Positions 42,484 through 51,475 of a stretch of 64,000 nt of DNA are shown one piece after another. How positions within the stretch are numbered: position 1 is the first letter of the stretch; each line of letters opens with the position of its first letter. Under the pieces are notes generated by a model. The model was given only the letters and a program-made list of their open reading frames with translations, did not search any database and was not told where the DNA came from. Position numbers and translations under genes: made by a program. Source of the stretch: Methyloversatilis universalis FAM5 (GTDB lineage Bacteria > Pseudomonadota > Gammaproteobacteria > Burkholderiales > Rhodocyclaceae); the NCBI RefSeq assembly GCF_000214035.2, contig NZ_AFHG01000052.1, positions 558,001 through 622,000 of the forward strand, read 5' to 3'.

Positions 42484-43659
42484 ATGACGCATCTGATGAA
42501 TACCTACGGCCGCCAGCCGGTTGCCTTCACCCACGGCAAGGGCGTACGGCTGTACGACGAGGCTGGCCGCGAATACCTGGACGCGGTGGCGGGCGTGGCG
42601 GTGAATACGCTGGGCCACGGCCATCCTGATCTGGTGCAGGCGGTGTCGCGCCAGGCCAGCGAACTGATCCACTGCTCCAACCTGTACCGCGTACTGGCAC
42701 AGGAAAAGCTGTCGGACCGGCTGGCCGAACTGTCCGGCATGGACGAAGTGTTCTTCTGCAACTCGGGCTGCGAAGCGAACGAGGCGGCGATCAAGCTGGC
42801 GCGCCTGTACGGTCATCAGCGCGGCGTGGAACTGCCGGGCATCATCGTGATGGAACACGCTTTCCATGGCCGCACGCTGGCCACGCTGTCGGCCACCGGC
42901 AACCGCAAGGTGCAGGCCGGCTTCGAGCCGCTGACCCCGGGCTTCCACCGGGTGCCGTTCAGCGACATCGCCGCGGTGCGCGCGATTGCCGAGCACAGCC
43001 GCAACATCGTTGCGGTGCTGTTCGAACCGGTACAGGGCGAGGGCGGCATCCACGCGGCGGATCTGGCCTACATGCGCGAGCTGCGCGCACTGTGCACCGA
43101 GCAGCAGTGGCTGTTCATGGTGGATGAAGTGCAGTGCGGCATCGGCCGTACCGGCAGCTGGTTCGCCTTCCAGCACGCCGGTATCGAGCCGGACGTGATG
43201 ACGCTGGCCAAGGGACTGGGCTCCGGCGTGCCGATCGGTGCCTGCCTCGCGCGCGGCCCGGCGGCCGGGGTGTTCAAGCCGGGCACCCACGGTTCGACCT
43301 TCGGCGGCAATCCGCTTGCCTGCGCTGCCGCGCTCACCACGCTGGACGTGGTCGCGCGCGACGATCTGCGTGGCAACGCGGTACGGCAGGGCGATGCCAT
43401 CCGTGCCGGCTTCCGAGAAGCGCTGAAGGACGTCGCCGGCGTGAAGGACATCCGCGGTGCCGGCATGATGATAGGCATCGAACTTGACCGCCCCTGCGGC
43501 GTGCTGGTGGCGCGCGCGCTGGAGGCCGGCCTGCTGATCAACGTGACCCAGGACAGCACCATCCGCCTGGTGCCGCCGCTGGTCTATTCCGACGCGGACA
43601 GCCGCGAACTGGTCGACCGGCTTGCGCCGCTCATCCGCAACTTCCTCGCGGGCGCCTGA
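42484..43659 (+). CDS. argD: Acetylornithine aminotransferase
   Basis: A PLP-dependent transaminase of 391 residues acting in arginine (and possibly lysine) synthesis. NSGCEANEAAIKLAR, GRTLATLSATGN, FEPVQGEGG, VDEVQCGIGRTG and the PLP-lysine loop TLAKGLGSGVPIGA are all present. First gene of an argD-argF-argG run on one strand. The ATG at 42484 gives the MNTYGRQPVAFTHGKG opening of the family. Confidence 0.95.
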   Translation: MTHLMNTYGRQPVAFTHGKGVRLYDEAGREYLDAVAGVAVNTLGHGHPDLVQAVSRQASELIHCSNLYRVLAQEKLSDRLAELSGMDEVFFCNSGCEANEAAIKLARLYGHQRGVELPGIIVMEHAFHGRTLATLSATGNRKVQAGFEPLTPGFHRVPFSDIAAVRAIAEHSRNIVAVLFEPVQGEGGIHAADLAYMRELRALCTEQQWLFMVDEVQCGIGRTGSWFAFQHAGIEPDVMTLAKGLGSGVPIGACLARGPAAGVFKPGTHGSTFGGNPLACAAALTTLDVVARDDLRGNAVRQGDAIRAGFREALKDVAGVKDIRGAGMMIGIELDRPCGVLVARALEAGLLINVTQDSTIRLVPPLVYSDADSRELVDRLAPLIRNFLAGA

Positions 43660-43672
43660 CCCGCTGCGTGAA

Positions 43673-44596
43673 ATGACTGAACCCAGACACTTTCTGCAAC
43701 TGAAGGACCTGTCGCGCGAAGAACTCGACTACGTGTTCGCGCGCACCCGCTGGATCAAGGACAAGTTCAAGCGCTACGAACAGTACTGGCCGCTGCAGGA
43801 CCGCACGCTGGTGATGATTTTCGAAAAGCAGAGCACGCGCACGCGGCTCTCGTTCGAAGCCGGCATGCACCAGATGGGTGGCAGCGCGATCTATCTGAAC
43901 ACGCGCGACTCCCAGCTGGGCCGCGGCGAGCCGGTGGAAGACGCGGCGCAGGTCATTTCGCGCATGTGCGACGTGGTCATGATCCGCACCTTCGAACAGA
44001 CCATCATCGAGCGCTTCGCCGCCAACTCGCGCGTGCCGGTGATCAACGGCCTGACCAACGAATATCACCCCTGCCAGGTGCTGGCCGACATCTACACCTG
44101 GATCGAGCACCGCGGCGACATCAGCGGCCGCACCGTGGCGTGGATCGGCGATTCGAACAATATGTGCCACACCTGGATGCAGGCGGCCGAGATTTTCGAT
44201 TTCAAGCTCAACATTTCCACCCCGCCCGGCTACGAAGTCGAGCCGGACAAGGTGGGCGTGGCCGGCAGCCACCACGAGTGCTTCGCCGACCCGATGGATG
44301 CGGCGCGCGGCGCGGATCTGGTCACCACCGACGTGTGGACCTCGATGGGCTGGGAAGCGGAGAACGAGGCGCGCTGCGCCGCCTTCGCCGACTGGCAGGT
44401 CGATGCCGACATGATGAAGGTGGCCAAGGCTGATTCGCTGTTCATGCACTGCCTGCCGGCGCATCGCGGCGAGGAAGTGTCGGCCGACGTGATCGACGGC
44501 CCGCACTCGGTGGTGTGGGACGAAGCCGAGAACCGCCTGCACGCGCAGAAGGCGCTGATGGAATTCCTGCTGCTCGGACGCGTGTCCGGCAGCTGA
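43673..44596 (+). CDS. argF: Ornithine carbamoyltransferase
   Basis: Makes citrulline from ornithine and carbamoyl phosphate. 307 residues; [14 protein letters not shown] is the carbamoyl-phosphate site, [10 protein letters not shown] and [11 protein letters not shown] the next conserved blocks, and [12 protein letters not shown] holds the active-site Cys. The ATG is 13 bases after argD. Confidence 0.96.
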   Translation: MTEPRHFLQLKDLSREELDYVFARTRWIKDKFKRYEQYWPLQDRTLVMIFEKQSTRTRLSFEAGMHQMGGSAIYLNTRDSQLGRGEPVEDAAQVISRMCDVVMIRTFEQTIIERFAANSRVPVINGLTNEYHPCQVLADIYTWIEHRGDISGRTVAWIGDSNNMCHTWMQAAEIFDFKLNISTPPGYEVEPDKVGVAGSHHECFADPMDAARGADLVTTDVWTSMGWEAENEARCAAFADWQVDADMMKVAKADSLFMHCLPAHRGEEVSADVIDGPHSVVWDEAENRLHAQKALMEFLLLGRVSGS

Positions 44597-44627
44597 ACCG
44601 ACGACTCTTATTGAAAGACTGACGACG

Positions 44628-45860
44628 ATGAGCGACATCAAGAAAGTGGTCCTCGCCTATTCGGGCGGCCTGGACACCTCGGTCATCCTGAAGTGGCTGC
44701 AGGATGTGTATCAGTGCGAAATCGTGACCTTCACCGCCGATCTCGGCCAGGGTGAGGAGCTCGAACCGGCGCGCGCCAAGGCGATCAAGCTGGGCATCAA
44801 GCCGGAGAACATCTACATCGACGATCTGCGCGAGGAATTCGTGCGAGATTTCGTGTTCCCGATGTTCCGCGCCAACACGATCTACGAAGGCGAGTACCTG
44901 CTGGGCACCTCGATTGCCCGTCCGCTGATCGCCAAGCGCCTGATCGACATCGCCCGCGAAACCGGCGCCAACGCCATTTCGCACGGCGCCACCGGCAAGG
45001 GCAATGACCAGGTGCGTTTCGAACTGGGCGCCTACGCGCTGATGCCGAACGTGAAGGTGATTGCGCCGTGGCGCGAATGGGACCTGCTGTCGCGCGAAAA
45101 GCTGCTGGCCTATGCCGAAAGCCACGGCATCCCCATCGAGATGAAGCACAAGCAGGGCGGTTCGCCCTATTCGATGGACGCCAACCTGCTGCACATCAGC
45201 TACGAAGGCCGTCACCTCGAAGATCCGTCGGCCGAAGCCGAAGAATCGATGTGGCGCTGGACCGTGTCGCCGGAAGCGGCACCGGATGCCGCCGAATACC
45301 TCGACCTCGAATTCGAGCGCGGCGACCTGGTGAGCATCAACGGCACCCGCATGCCGGCGCACGAACTGCTGGCCACGCTGAACCAGATCGGCGGCAAGCA
45401 CGGCATCGGCCGTCTCGACCTGGTCGAGAACCGCTATGTCGGCATGAAGTCGCGCGGCTGCTATGAAACCCCGGGCGGCACCATCCTGCTGCGCGCCCAC
45501 CGCGCCATCGAGTCGATCACGCTGGACCGCGAAGTCGCCCATCTGAAGGACGACCTGATGCCGCGCTACGCCAGCATCATCTACACCGGCTACTGGTGGA
45601 GCCCGGAGCGCCGCGCACTGCAGGCACTGATCGACCACACCCAGCAGACCGTCAATGGCTGGGTGCGGCTCAAGCTGTACAAGGGCAATGTCATCGTGGT
45701 CGCACGCGATTCCAAGACCGATTCGCTGTTCGACCCGACCATCGCCACTTTCGAGGACGATGCCGGCGCCTACGACCAGAAGGACGCGGCCGGCTTCATC
45801 AAGCTCAACGCGCTGCGCATGCGCATTGCCGCCAACGCGGCGATCAAGCGCGGCAAGTAA
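44628..45860 (+). CDS. argG: Argininosuccinate synthase
   Basis: Joins citrulline and aspartate at the expense of ATP. 410 residues with the N-type PP-loop [27 protein letters not shown] and [17 protein letters not shown]. It follows argF by 31 bases and completes the citrulline-to-argininosuccinate steps; argH is not in the window. Confidence 0.97.
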   Translation: MSDIKKVVLAYSGGLDTSVILKWLQDVYQCEIVTFTADLGQGEELEPARAKAIKLGIKPENIYIDDLREEFVRDFVFPMFRANTIYEGEYLLGTSIARPLIAKRLIDIARETGANAISHGATGKGNDQVRFELGAYALMPNVKVIAPWREWDLLSREKLLAYAESHGIPIEMKHKQGGSPYSMDANLLHISYEGRHLEDPSAEAEESMWRWTVSPEAAPDAAEYLDLEFERGDLVSINGTRMPAHELLATLNQIGGKHGIGRLDLVENRYVGMKSRGCYETPGGTILLRAHRAIESITLDREVAHLKDDLMPRYASIIYTGYWWSPERRALQALIDHTQQTVNGWVRLKLYKGNVIVVARDSKTDSLFDPTIATFEDDAGAYDQKDAAGFIKLNALRMRIAANAAIKRGK

Positions 45861-45978
45861 GCGTCGATCTGCCGCGGACAGGCGCGGGAGGGCGCAGCGG
45901 GGCAGGGCCCACGAGGTCCGCGCCCGCCGCACGCCCCCGCACCGGCGCGCGGCATTCACTTCATTCCAGGAAAAGAAA

Positions 45979-46293
45979 ATGTCCCAGTTCGACAACATCA
46001 GCGTCGTCAAGAAGGCCAACGTCTACTTCGACGGCAAGTGCGTGAGCCACAGCATCCAGTTCGCCGACGGCACCAAGAAGTCGGTCGGCGTCATCCTGCC
46101 GGCCACGCTCACTTTCAACACCGGCGCGCCGGAAATCATGGAAGGCGTGGCGGGCAGCTGCCGCGTGCGCCTGAAGGGCGAAACCGAGTGGAAAACCTAC
46201 GGCGCGGGCGAGTCCTACAACGTGCCGGGCAATTCGTCCTTCGACATCGAAGTGAGCGGCGAGCCCTACCACTACGTCTGCCATTTCGGTTGA
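45979..46293 (+). CDS. ppnP: Pyrimidine/purine nucleoside phosphorylase (DUF1255)
   Basis: A single cupin-fold protein of 104 residues. The family's broad-specificity phosphorylase activity on nucleosides is known from the E. coli YaiE homologue. Conserved parts are [39 protein letters not shown] and the terminal [16 protein letters not shown] precedes the ATG. Confidence 0.9.
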   Translation: MSQFDNISVVKKANVYFDGKCVSHSIQFADGTKKSVGVILPATLTFNTGAPEIMEGVAGSCRVRLKGETEWKTYGAGESYNVPGNSSFDIEVSGEPYHYVCHFG

Positions 46294-46301
46294 TCACAGC
46301 G

Positions 46302-46320
46302 GGCTGACGCTGAGTCAGCC
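46302..46320 (+). terminator. Possible terminator after ppnP
   Basis: GGCTGAC and GTCAGCC form a 7-bp stem with a 5-base loop, nine bases after the stop; no T-run. Confidence 0.35.
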
Positions 46321-46419
46321 GACGGCGATCCGGCCGGCGCCGGTTTCGCCATGCATCACCGGACGCACACGGGCCTTCCGCTCCGCGTGCGTCCTTTCGC
46401 CGTTTACGAGGTGCCCAGC

Positions 46420-46905
46420 ATGCCGTCCTTCGACATCAGTTCCGAAATCGACATGGTCGAACTGCGCAACGCGGTCGATCAGGCCAACAAGGAAATTACC
46501 AACCGCTTCGACTTCAAGGGTTCGGACGCGCGGGTGGAACAGGGTGAAAAGCTGCTCACGCTGTTCGCCGACGACGATTTCAAGCTGGATCAGGTGTTCG
46601 ACGTGCTGGTCGGCAAGTTCGCCAAGCGCGGCATCGACGTGCGCTCGGTCGAGCGCGGCGACGCGCAGAAGATCAGCGGCAACAAGATGAAGCAGGAACT
46701 CAAGCTCAAGGTCGGCATCGAGAGCGAGTCCGCCAAGAAGATCGTGCGCATCCTGAAGGACAGCAAGCTCAAGGTGCAGGGCAGCATCCAGGGCGAGGAA
46801 GTGCGCGTCACCGGCGCCAAGCGCGACGTGCTGCAGGAAGCGATCGCGCTGCTGCGCAAGCAGGTGACCGACATTCCGCTGCAGTTCGGCAACTTCCGCG
46901 ACTGA
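46420..46905 (+). CDS. yajQ: YajQ-family nucleotide (cyclic di-GMP) binding protein
   Basis: A 161-residue protein with the two-domain YajQ fold. [31 protein letters not shown] and the terminal PLQFGNFRD are diagnostic. A Xanthomonas member is a cyclic di-GMP effector; others bind nucleotides or act in prophage and virulence regulation. The ATG at 46420 is the one that gives the invariant N-terminus. Confidence 0.94.
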   Translation: MPSFDISSEIDMVELRNAVDQANKEITNRFDFKGSDARVEQGEKLLTLFADDDFKLDQVFDVLVGKFAKRGIDVRSVERGDAQKISGNKMKQELKLKVGIESESAKKIVRILKDSKLKVQGSIQGEEVRVTGAKRDVLQEAIALLRKQVTDIPLQFGNFRD

Positions 46906-47096
46906 GCATGGGCGCCGGCGGCGGGATACTCTGCCCCGGCAGCACTGCGATCACCGGCGTGGCGCCCTGTCACCCCGGCCTGCCCCGCGCATGGGCCCGT
47001 CCAGGGACCCAGCCCCGCTTTTCTCCGGCCATCCCGCGCCTGCTTCCACCCGCGCCATCATGGATCACGGGCGGTCAGGACGGGGCATTCGGGTCT

Positions 47097-47801
47097 TCAG
47101 TCCTTCAGACCCTGAACCCATTTCGCGTAGGCGGTTTCCGCCACCGCATGCAGGGCCGCGACCCTGGCTTCCAGGTCGCGCTGGATGTCCGCCGGCTGCT
47201 GCACCGTAGGCTGGGCCGATGCTTCCGCGATTTCATCGGCACCGCCGGCGCACCACGACTTCACCAGATCCTCGGTCATTTCGATGTGGCACTGCATCGC
47301 CAGATGCTTGCCCATCACCCAGGCCTGGTTGTCGCAGCCGTCGGATGCCAGGATGCGGGTAGCGCCCGCGGGCAGCGTGAAGGTTTCGCCGTGCCAGTGA
47401 AAGGACGGGAAGCGCGCGCGGTCACCGAACCATTCCGCAGTCTTCGGGTCGGTGGCATGGACGTCCAGCCAGCCGATTTCCTTGCAGCGATTGGCGCCGA
47501 CGGTACCGCCCAGCGCCTTGGACATGAGCTGGCCGCCCAGACAGTGACCGATCACCGGGATGTCGGCCGCGACCGCCTTGCGGATCAGTTCGAGCACCGG
47601 CGGAATCCACGGCAGCGGATCGTTCACGCTCATCGGGCCGCCCATGAAGCACAGGCCGGCGAAGGCGGACGGATCGGCCGGTACCGGGTCTCCGCAATCC
47701 ATCGCGTACAGCCGGATTTCGCGGCCCAGGCCGGCGACGTATGCTGCAAAATGACCGGGTCCTTCGGTCGGACTGTGACGGAATACTGCAATGGGTTTCA
47801 T
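47097..47801 (-). CDS. Class I glutamine amidotransferase-like protein
   Basis: A 234-residue GATase1-fold protein resembling the stand-alone GMP-synthase-type amidotransferases. PVIGHCLGGQLMSKALGG holds the nucleophile Cys, and the later HWHGE and CHIEMTED supply the His and Glu. It has no fused synthetase domain; members act on gamma-glutamyl peptides or as partner amidotransferases. Its start codon overlaps the start of the divergent retropepsin gene. Confidence 0.87.
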   Translation of the reverse strand: MKPIAVFRHSPTEGPGHFAAYVAGLGREIRLYAMDCGDPVPADPSAFAGLCFMGGPMSVNDPLPWIPPVLELIRKAVAADIPVIGHCLGGQLMSKALGGTVGANRCKEIGWLDVHATDPKTAEWFGDRARFPSFHWHGETFTLPAGATRILASDGCDNQAWVMGKHLAMQCHIEMTEDLVKSWCAGGADEIAEASAQPTVQQPADIQRDLEARVAALHAVAETAYAKWVQGLKD

Positions 47802-48450
47802 TGAAACACCTCCTCGCCGCATTCTAGCGGCGCTCGCGCTCGGTGTGCTCGCACTGCCCGCCGATGCGCTCGACGTGTCGCTGGCCGGCGTGTTCGGCGG
47901 CAAGGCCGTGCTGGTCATCGACGGCGGTGCGCCGCGCACGCTGGCGGTCGGCGCCCGGTCGCCGGAGGGGGTGAAGCTGCTGTCGGTCGAGGGCGACCGC
48001 GCCTGGGTGGAGATCGAAGGACGGCGTACCGCGTTGCGCATCGGTGAGAACGTGGCGTCGATCAGGGGCGTCGCGGAATCGTCTTCGGTCATCCACCTGA
48101 ATGCCGACGCCCAGGGCCATTTCGAAACGCCGGGCGCGATCAACGGCGTGCCGATGAAATTCCTGCTCGATACCGGCGCCACCGTGGTGGCGATGGACCG
48201 CAACCACGCGCGCCGCGCAGGTGTCGATCTGTCGAAAGGGGCGGAAATCCAGGTCCAGACCGCCAACGGCGTGGTGCGCGCCTGGCGGGTCAAGCTGGCC
48301 AGCGTCAAGGTGGGCAGCGTGCTGCTCACCGACATCGACGCGGCGGTGATGGAGGCCGACATGCCGCGCGTGCTGCTGGGCATGAGTTTCCTGAACCGGA
48401 TGGACATGCAGCGCAACGGCCAGGTCATGACCTTGAGGCAGCGCTTCTGA
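47791..48450 (+). CDS. Retropepsin-like aspartic protease (TIGR02281 type)
   Basis: A 219-residue periplasmic aspartic protease. A signal sequence (about residues 9-26), an SH3-like N-terminal region (LDVSLAGVFGGKAVLVIDGG) and one catalytic DTGA motif (FLLDTGATVV) in a clan AA domain that must dimerise; RVLLGMSFLNRM is the second conserved block. Substrate unknown. It overlaps the NUDIX gene at TGATG. Confidence 0.87.
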   Translation: MGFIETPPRRILAALALGVLALPADALDVSLAGVFGGKAVLVIDGGAPRTLAVGARSPEGVKLLSVEGDRAWVEIEGRRTALRIGENVASIRGVAESSSVIHLNADAQGHFETPGAINGVPMKFLLDTGATVVAMDRNHARRAGVDLSKGAEIQVQTANGVVRAWRVKLASVKVGSVLLTDIDAAVMEADMPRVLLGMSFLNRMDMQRNGQVMTLRQRF

Positions 48451-49055
48451 TGGAGACCAGCCTGTCTTCGGTCACCCTGCGCGGTCTGGACATCGAGCGG
48501 CTGCGCAGGCGGCTGTCCGCGCTGCCGCCGCGCCCGGCCGATCCGCTTCACGCCGGCTACACCCCGGCCGCGGTGCTGGTGCCGCTGGTGCTGGGCGCGG
48601 GCGAGCCCACGCTGCTGCTGACCCGGCGCACCGCCCACCTGCACGACCATCCGGGCCAGATCGCCTTCCCGGGCGGCCGGGTGGATGCCGGCGACGTGTC
48701 GCCGGAAGCGACCGCGCTGCGCGAGGCGGAGGAGGAAATCGGTCTGGCGCCCGGCCGTGTCGAACTGATCGGCCGTCTGCCCGAGTACGCGATCACCGCC
48801 ACCGGCTTCCGTGTCACGCCGGTGGTCGGTCTGGTGCAGGCACCGTTGACGCTGCGGCTGGACAGTTTCGAGGTGGCGGAGGCCTTCCAGCCGCCGCTGT
48901 CCTTCCTGCTCGATCCGGCCAACCGCCGGCGCGGGCGCATCGAGCATCAGGGTGTGGTGCGCGAGTTCTGGGCCATGCCCTGGCAGGGTTACGACATCTG
49001 GGGGGCGACCGCCGGCATGATCGTGTCGCTGGCCGAACAGGTGCTGGAAAGCTGA
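48450..49055 (+). CDS. NUDIX hydrolase, coenzyme A pyrophosphatase type
   Basis: A 201-residue NUDIX enzyme likely to hydrolyse CoA and related nucleotide diphosphates. The NUDIX box GGRVDAGD..ATALREAEEEIGL is intact and is preceded by the CoA-specific HLHDHPGQIAFPGG block. Its start shares a base with the retropepsin stop. Confidence 0.9.
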   Translation: METSLSSVTLRGLDIERLRRRLSALPPRPADPLHAGYTPAAVLVPLVLGAGEPTLLLTRRTAHLHDHPGQIAFPGGRVDAGDVSPEATALREAEEEIGLAPGRVELIGRLPEYAITATGFRVTPVVGLVQAPLTLRLDSFEVAEAFQPPLSFLLDPANRRRGRIEHQGVVREFWAMPWQGYDIWGATAGMIVSLAEQVLES

Positions 49056-49130
49056 AAGCCCCTCGCTGAAAGGATTCCGCAAGCTTCGCTGTGTTATCGT
49101 CCCGAAGCTCGCACGGCAAACACGCTTTAA

Positions 49131-50057
49131 ATGACCTGGTTGTCCCTTTTCGTTGCGCTGCTGATCGAGCAGTACAAGCCGCTGTCCTACGAGCGCGTGG
49201 TCGCCGGGCCCCTTGCCCGCTATGCGACATGGTTCGAACAGCGCCTCAATGCAGGCGAGGCCCGCCATGGCGTGGTCGCGTGGTCGCTCGCGGTCGGCCT
49301 GCCGGTCGCCGCCGTCTGGTTCCTCTATCTGCTGCTGGTGTGGATCAATCCGCTGCTGGGCTGGGTACTGAATGTGGTGGTGCTCTACATCACCATGGGT
49401 TTCCGTCAGTTCAGCCACCATTTCGAAGCGACCGCGCACGCGCTGCGTGAGGGCGATACCGAGACCGCCCGCCGCGAACTGGGCAACTGGCTGTCGCGCA
49501 ACACCGACCGCATGCGCACCGAAGAGATCGCGCGCCTGGCGATAGAGCAGGGCCTGCTGGCCGCCCATCGCCACGTGTTCGCACCGCTGGCACTGTTCGC
49601 GCTGCTGCCGGGCCCGACCGGCCCGCTGATCTACCGCCTGACCGAACGCCTGTCGTGGTCCTGGGCGCGGCGCGAGAACATCGAGTTCGGCGCCTTCGGC
49701 CGCTTTGCGCGGAACATGTACGAATGGCTGGATTTCATCCCTGTGCGCATGACTGCAGCGACCTTCGCCATCGTCGGCGACTTCGAGGACGCGGTGCATT
49801 GCTGGCGCACGCAGGCCGCAAAATGGCCTGAACAGGCGGCGGGCATCCTGCTCGCCAGCGGTGCCGGCGCGCTGGGCGTCAAGCTCGGTGCCCCGCTGTT
49901 CGAACTGGGCGAAGTCGCCGACCGGCCCGAACTGGGCATGGGCGATGAAGCGGATGTTGACCTGATGCAGAGCGCGATCGGTCTGGTCTGGCGCACACTT
50001 ATATTTTGTCTTCTTCTGCTGGGCCTGCTTACGCTGGCTGGCTATGTCGGTAGCTGA
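49131..50057 (+). CDS. CbiB/CobD-like membrane protein
   Basis: A 308-residue membrane protein of the adenosylcobinamide-phosphate synthase/AmpE-like group, with four to five helices and the RRELGNWLSRNTDRMRTEEIAR motif region. No other cobalamin genes are nearby, so it may be one of the CbiB-like proteins of uncertain function rather than a cobalamin enzyme. Confidence 0.8.
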   Translation: MTWLSLFVALLIEQYKPLSYERVVAGPLARYATWFEQRLNAGEARHGVVAWSLAVGLPVAAVWFLYLLLVWINPLLGWVLNVVVLYITMGFRQFSHHFEATAHALREGDTETARRELGNWLSRNTDRMRTEEIARLAIEQGLLAAHRHVFAPLALFALLPGPTGPLIYRLTERLSWSWARRENIEFGAFGRFARNMYEWLDFIPVRMTAATFAIVGDFEDAVHCWRTQAAKWPEQAAGILLASGAGALGVKLGAPLFELGEVADRPELGMGDEADVDLMQSAIGLVWRTLIFCLLLLGLLTLAGYVGS

Positions 50058-50079
50058 TTTCTACGGGAGGGTGGTTCTG

Positions 50080-51267
50080 ATGGCTGACAAAAGAGAAGTG
50101 GTGATCGTAGGTGCAGCGCGTACGCCGATCGGCGGTTACGGTGGTTCGCTGAAGGATTTTTCGGCCTGCGATCTGGGCGCGCACGTGGTGAAGGCCGCCT
50201 TTGCGCGCGCCGGCGTCGACGCGAAGGAAGCGCAGCACCTGGTGCTGGGCAACGTGATCCACACCGAAGCCCGTGACATGTACGTTTCGCGCGTGGTCGC
50301 GATCAACGGCGGCATGTCCAAGGAATCGTGCGCGATGGGCGTGAACCGCCTGTGCGGTTCCGGCCTGCAGGCCATCGTGTCGGCGGCCAACGCGATCCAG
50401 CTCGGCGACGCCGAGTGTGCGGTTGGCGCCGGCGTCGAAACGATGAGCCGTGGCGGTTATCTGATTCCGAGCGCCCGCTGGGGCGCGCGCATGGGCGACG
50501 CCAAGATGGTCGACATGATGGTCGGCGCGCTGACCGACCCGTTCGACACGGTGCACATGGGTATCACCGCCGAAAACATCGCCAGCCAGTTTGGCTTCAC
50601 CCGCGAAGAGCAGGATGCCTTCGCAGTGGCGTCGCACCAGAAGGCGGCGGCGGCGACCGATGCCGGTCACTTCAAGTCGCAGATCGCGCCGCTTGAAGTG
50701 GTGACCAAGAAGGGCACCACAGTCATCGATACTGACGAGCATTTCCGCCGTGACGCGTCGGTCGAAGGCATGGCCAAGCTGAAGCCGGTGTTCAAGAAGG
50801 ACGGTTCGGTCACCGCCGGCAACGCCTCCGGCATCAATGATGGCGCCGGTGCCGTGGTGCTGATGGAAGCCGGTGCGGCCGCCCGCGCAGGTGCCAAGCC
50901 GCTGGCCCGTCTGGTGTCCTACGCGGTGGCCGGTGTCGATCCGACCATCATGGGCACCGGCCCGATCCCTGCGGTCAAGCTGGCGCTCCAGCGCGCGGGC
51001 CTGAAGGCGGACGATCTGTCGGTGATCGAGTCCAACGAAGCTTTCGCAGTGCAGGCGATGTGCTGCACCCGCGAACTGGGTCTGGACCCGGCCAAGGTGA
51101 ACCCGAATGGCGGCGCGGTGGGCCTCGGCCACCCGGTCGGCGCCACCGGTGCCATCCTGACCGTCAAGTGCCTGTACGAACTGCAGCGCACCGGCGGCCG
51201 CTATGGTCTGATCACGATGTGCATCGGCGGCGGCCAGGGCATTGCCGCAGTGATCGAGCGCCTCTGA
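50080..51267 (+). CDS. phaA: Acetyl-CoA C-acetyltransferase (beta-ketothiolase)
   Basis: A thiolase of 395 residues that condenses two acetyl-CoA (or cleaves acetoacetyl-CoA), in polyhydroxybutyrate or fatty-acid metabolism. Nucleophile Cys92 lies in VNRLCGSGLQA; GGAVGLGHPVGATGA and MCIGGGQG supply the His and second Cys. GGGAGG at 50065-50070 fixes the ATG at 50080 over an earlier in-frame ATG. No phaB or phaC is beside it. A strong terminator follows. Confidence 0.93.
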   Translation: MADKREVVIVGAARTPIGGYGGSLKDFSACDLGAHVVKAAFARAGVDAKEAQHLVLGNVIHTEARDMYVSRVVAINGGMSKESCAMGVNRLCGSGLQAIVSAANAIQLGDAECAVGAGVETMSRGGYLIPSARWGARMGDAKMVDMMVGALTDPFDTVHMGITAENIASQFGFTREEQDAFAVASHQKAAAATDAGHFKSQIAPLEVVTKKGTTVIDTDEHFRRDASVEGMAKLKPVFKKDGSVTAGNASGINDGAGAVVLMEAGAAARAGAKPLARLVSYAVAGVDPTIMGTGPIPAVKLALQRAGLKADDLSVIESNEAFAVQAMCCTRELGLDPAKVNPNGGAVGLGHPVGATGAILTVKCLYELQRTGGRYGLITMCIGGGQGIAAVIERL

Positions 51268-51292
51268 TCGCGCCCGCGCTTTTCGCGCACTG

Positions 51293-51320
51293 ACGCCCCG
51301 CCTTCGTGCGGGGCGTTTTG
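51293..51320 (+). terminator. Intrinsic terminator after phaA
   Basis: A 9-bp GC-rich stem (51293-51301 with 51308-51316), 6-base loop, then TTTTGTTTTG. Confidence 0.9.
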
Positions 51321-51332
51321 TTTTGTACGGGC

Positions 51333-51371
51333 TGCACCAGATGCACTCCGCGTCTGCACCTCACTGGTGCG
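51333..51371. promoter_or_regulatory. NtrC-type binding sites
   Basis: TGCACC-N5-GGTGCG at 51355-51371 differs by one base from the NtrC dyad TGCACC-N5-GGTGCA. Two more half sites, TGCACCA (51333-51339) and TGCACT (51342-51347), lie just upstream. Confidence 0.65.
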
Positions 51372-51421
51372 CAAGACCCTGCGGTAAGCAGGGTTTCCAG
51401 CACTGGCGCGGGTTTCCCGGG

Positions 51422-51437
51422 TGGCACATTTTTCGCT
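51422..51437 (+). promoter_or_regulatory. Sigma-54 (-24/-12) promoter of the ATP-grasp/Anbu operon
   Basis: TGGCACA-N4-TCGCT: a perfect TGGCAC -24 block and a GC at the correct 12-bp distance, with one mismatch in the -12 block (TTGC expected). Transcription would start about 51448, 28 bases before the first gene. Confidence 0.65.
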
Positions 51438-51475
51438 GATAGGAAAATGCGCCACACAACACGAGAAACCCGATC

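Noticed and set aside
47802-49799. Upstream extension of the amidotransferase frame to about 900 codons
   Set aside because: It would run antisense through the retropepsin, NUDIX and CbiB-like genes; the protein family starts at 47801.
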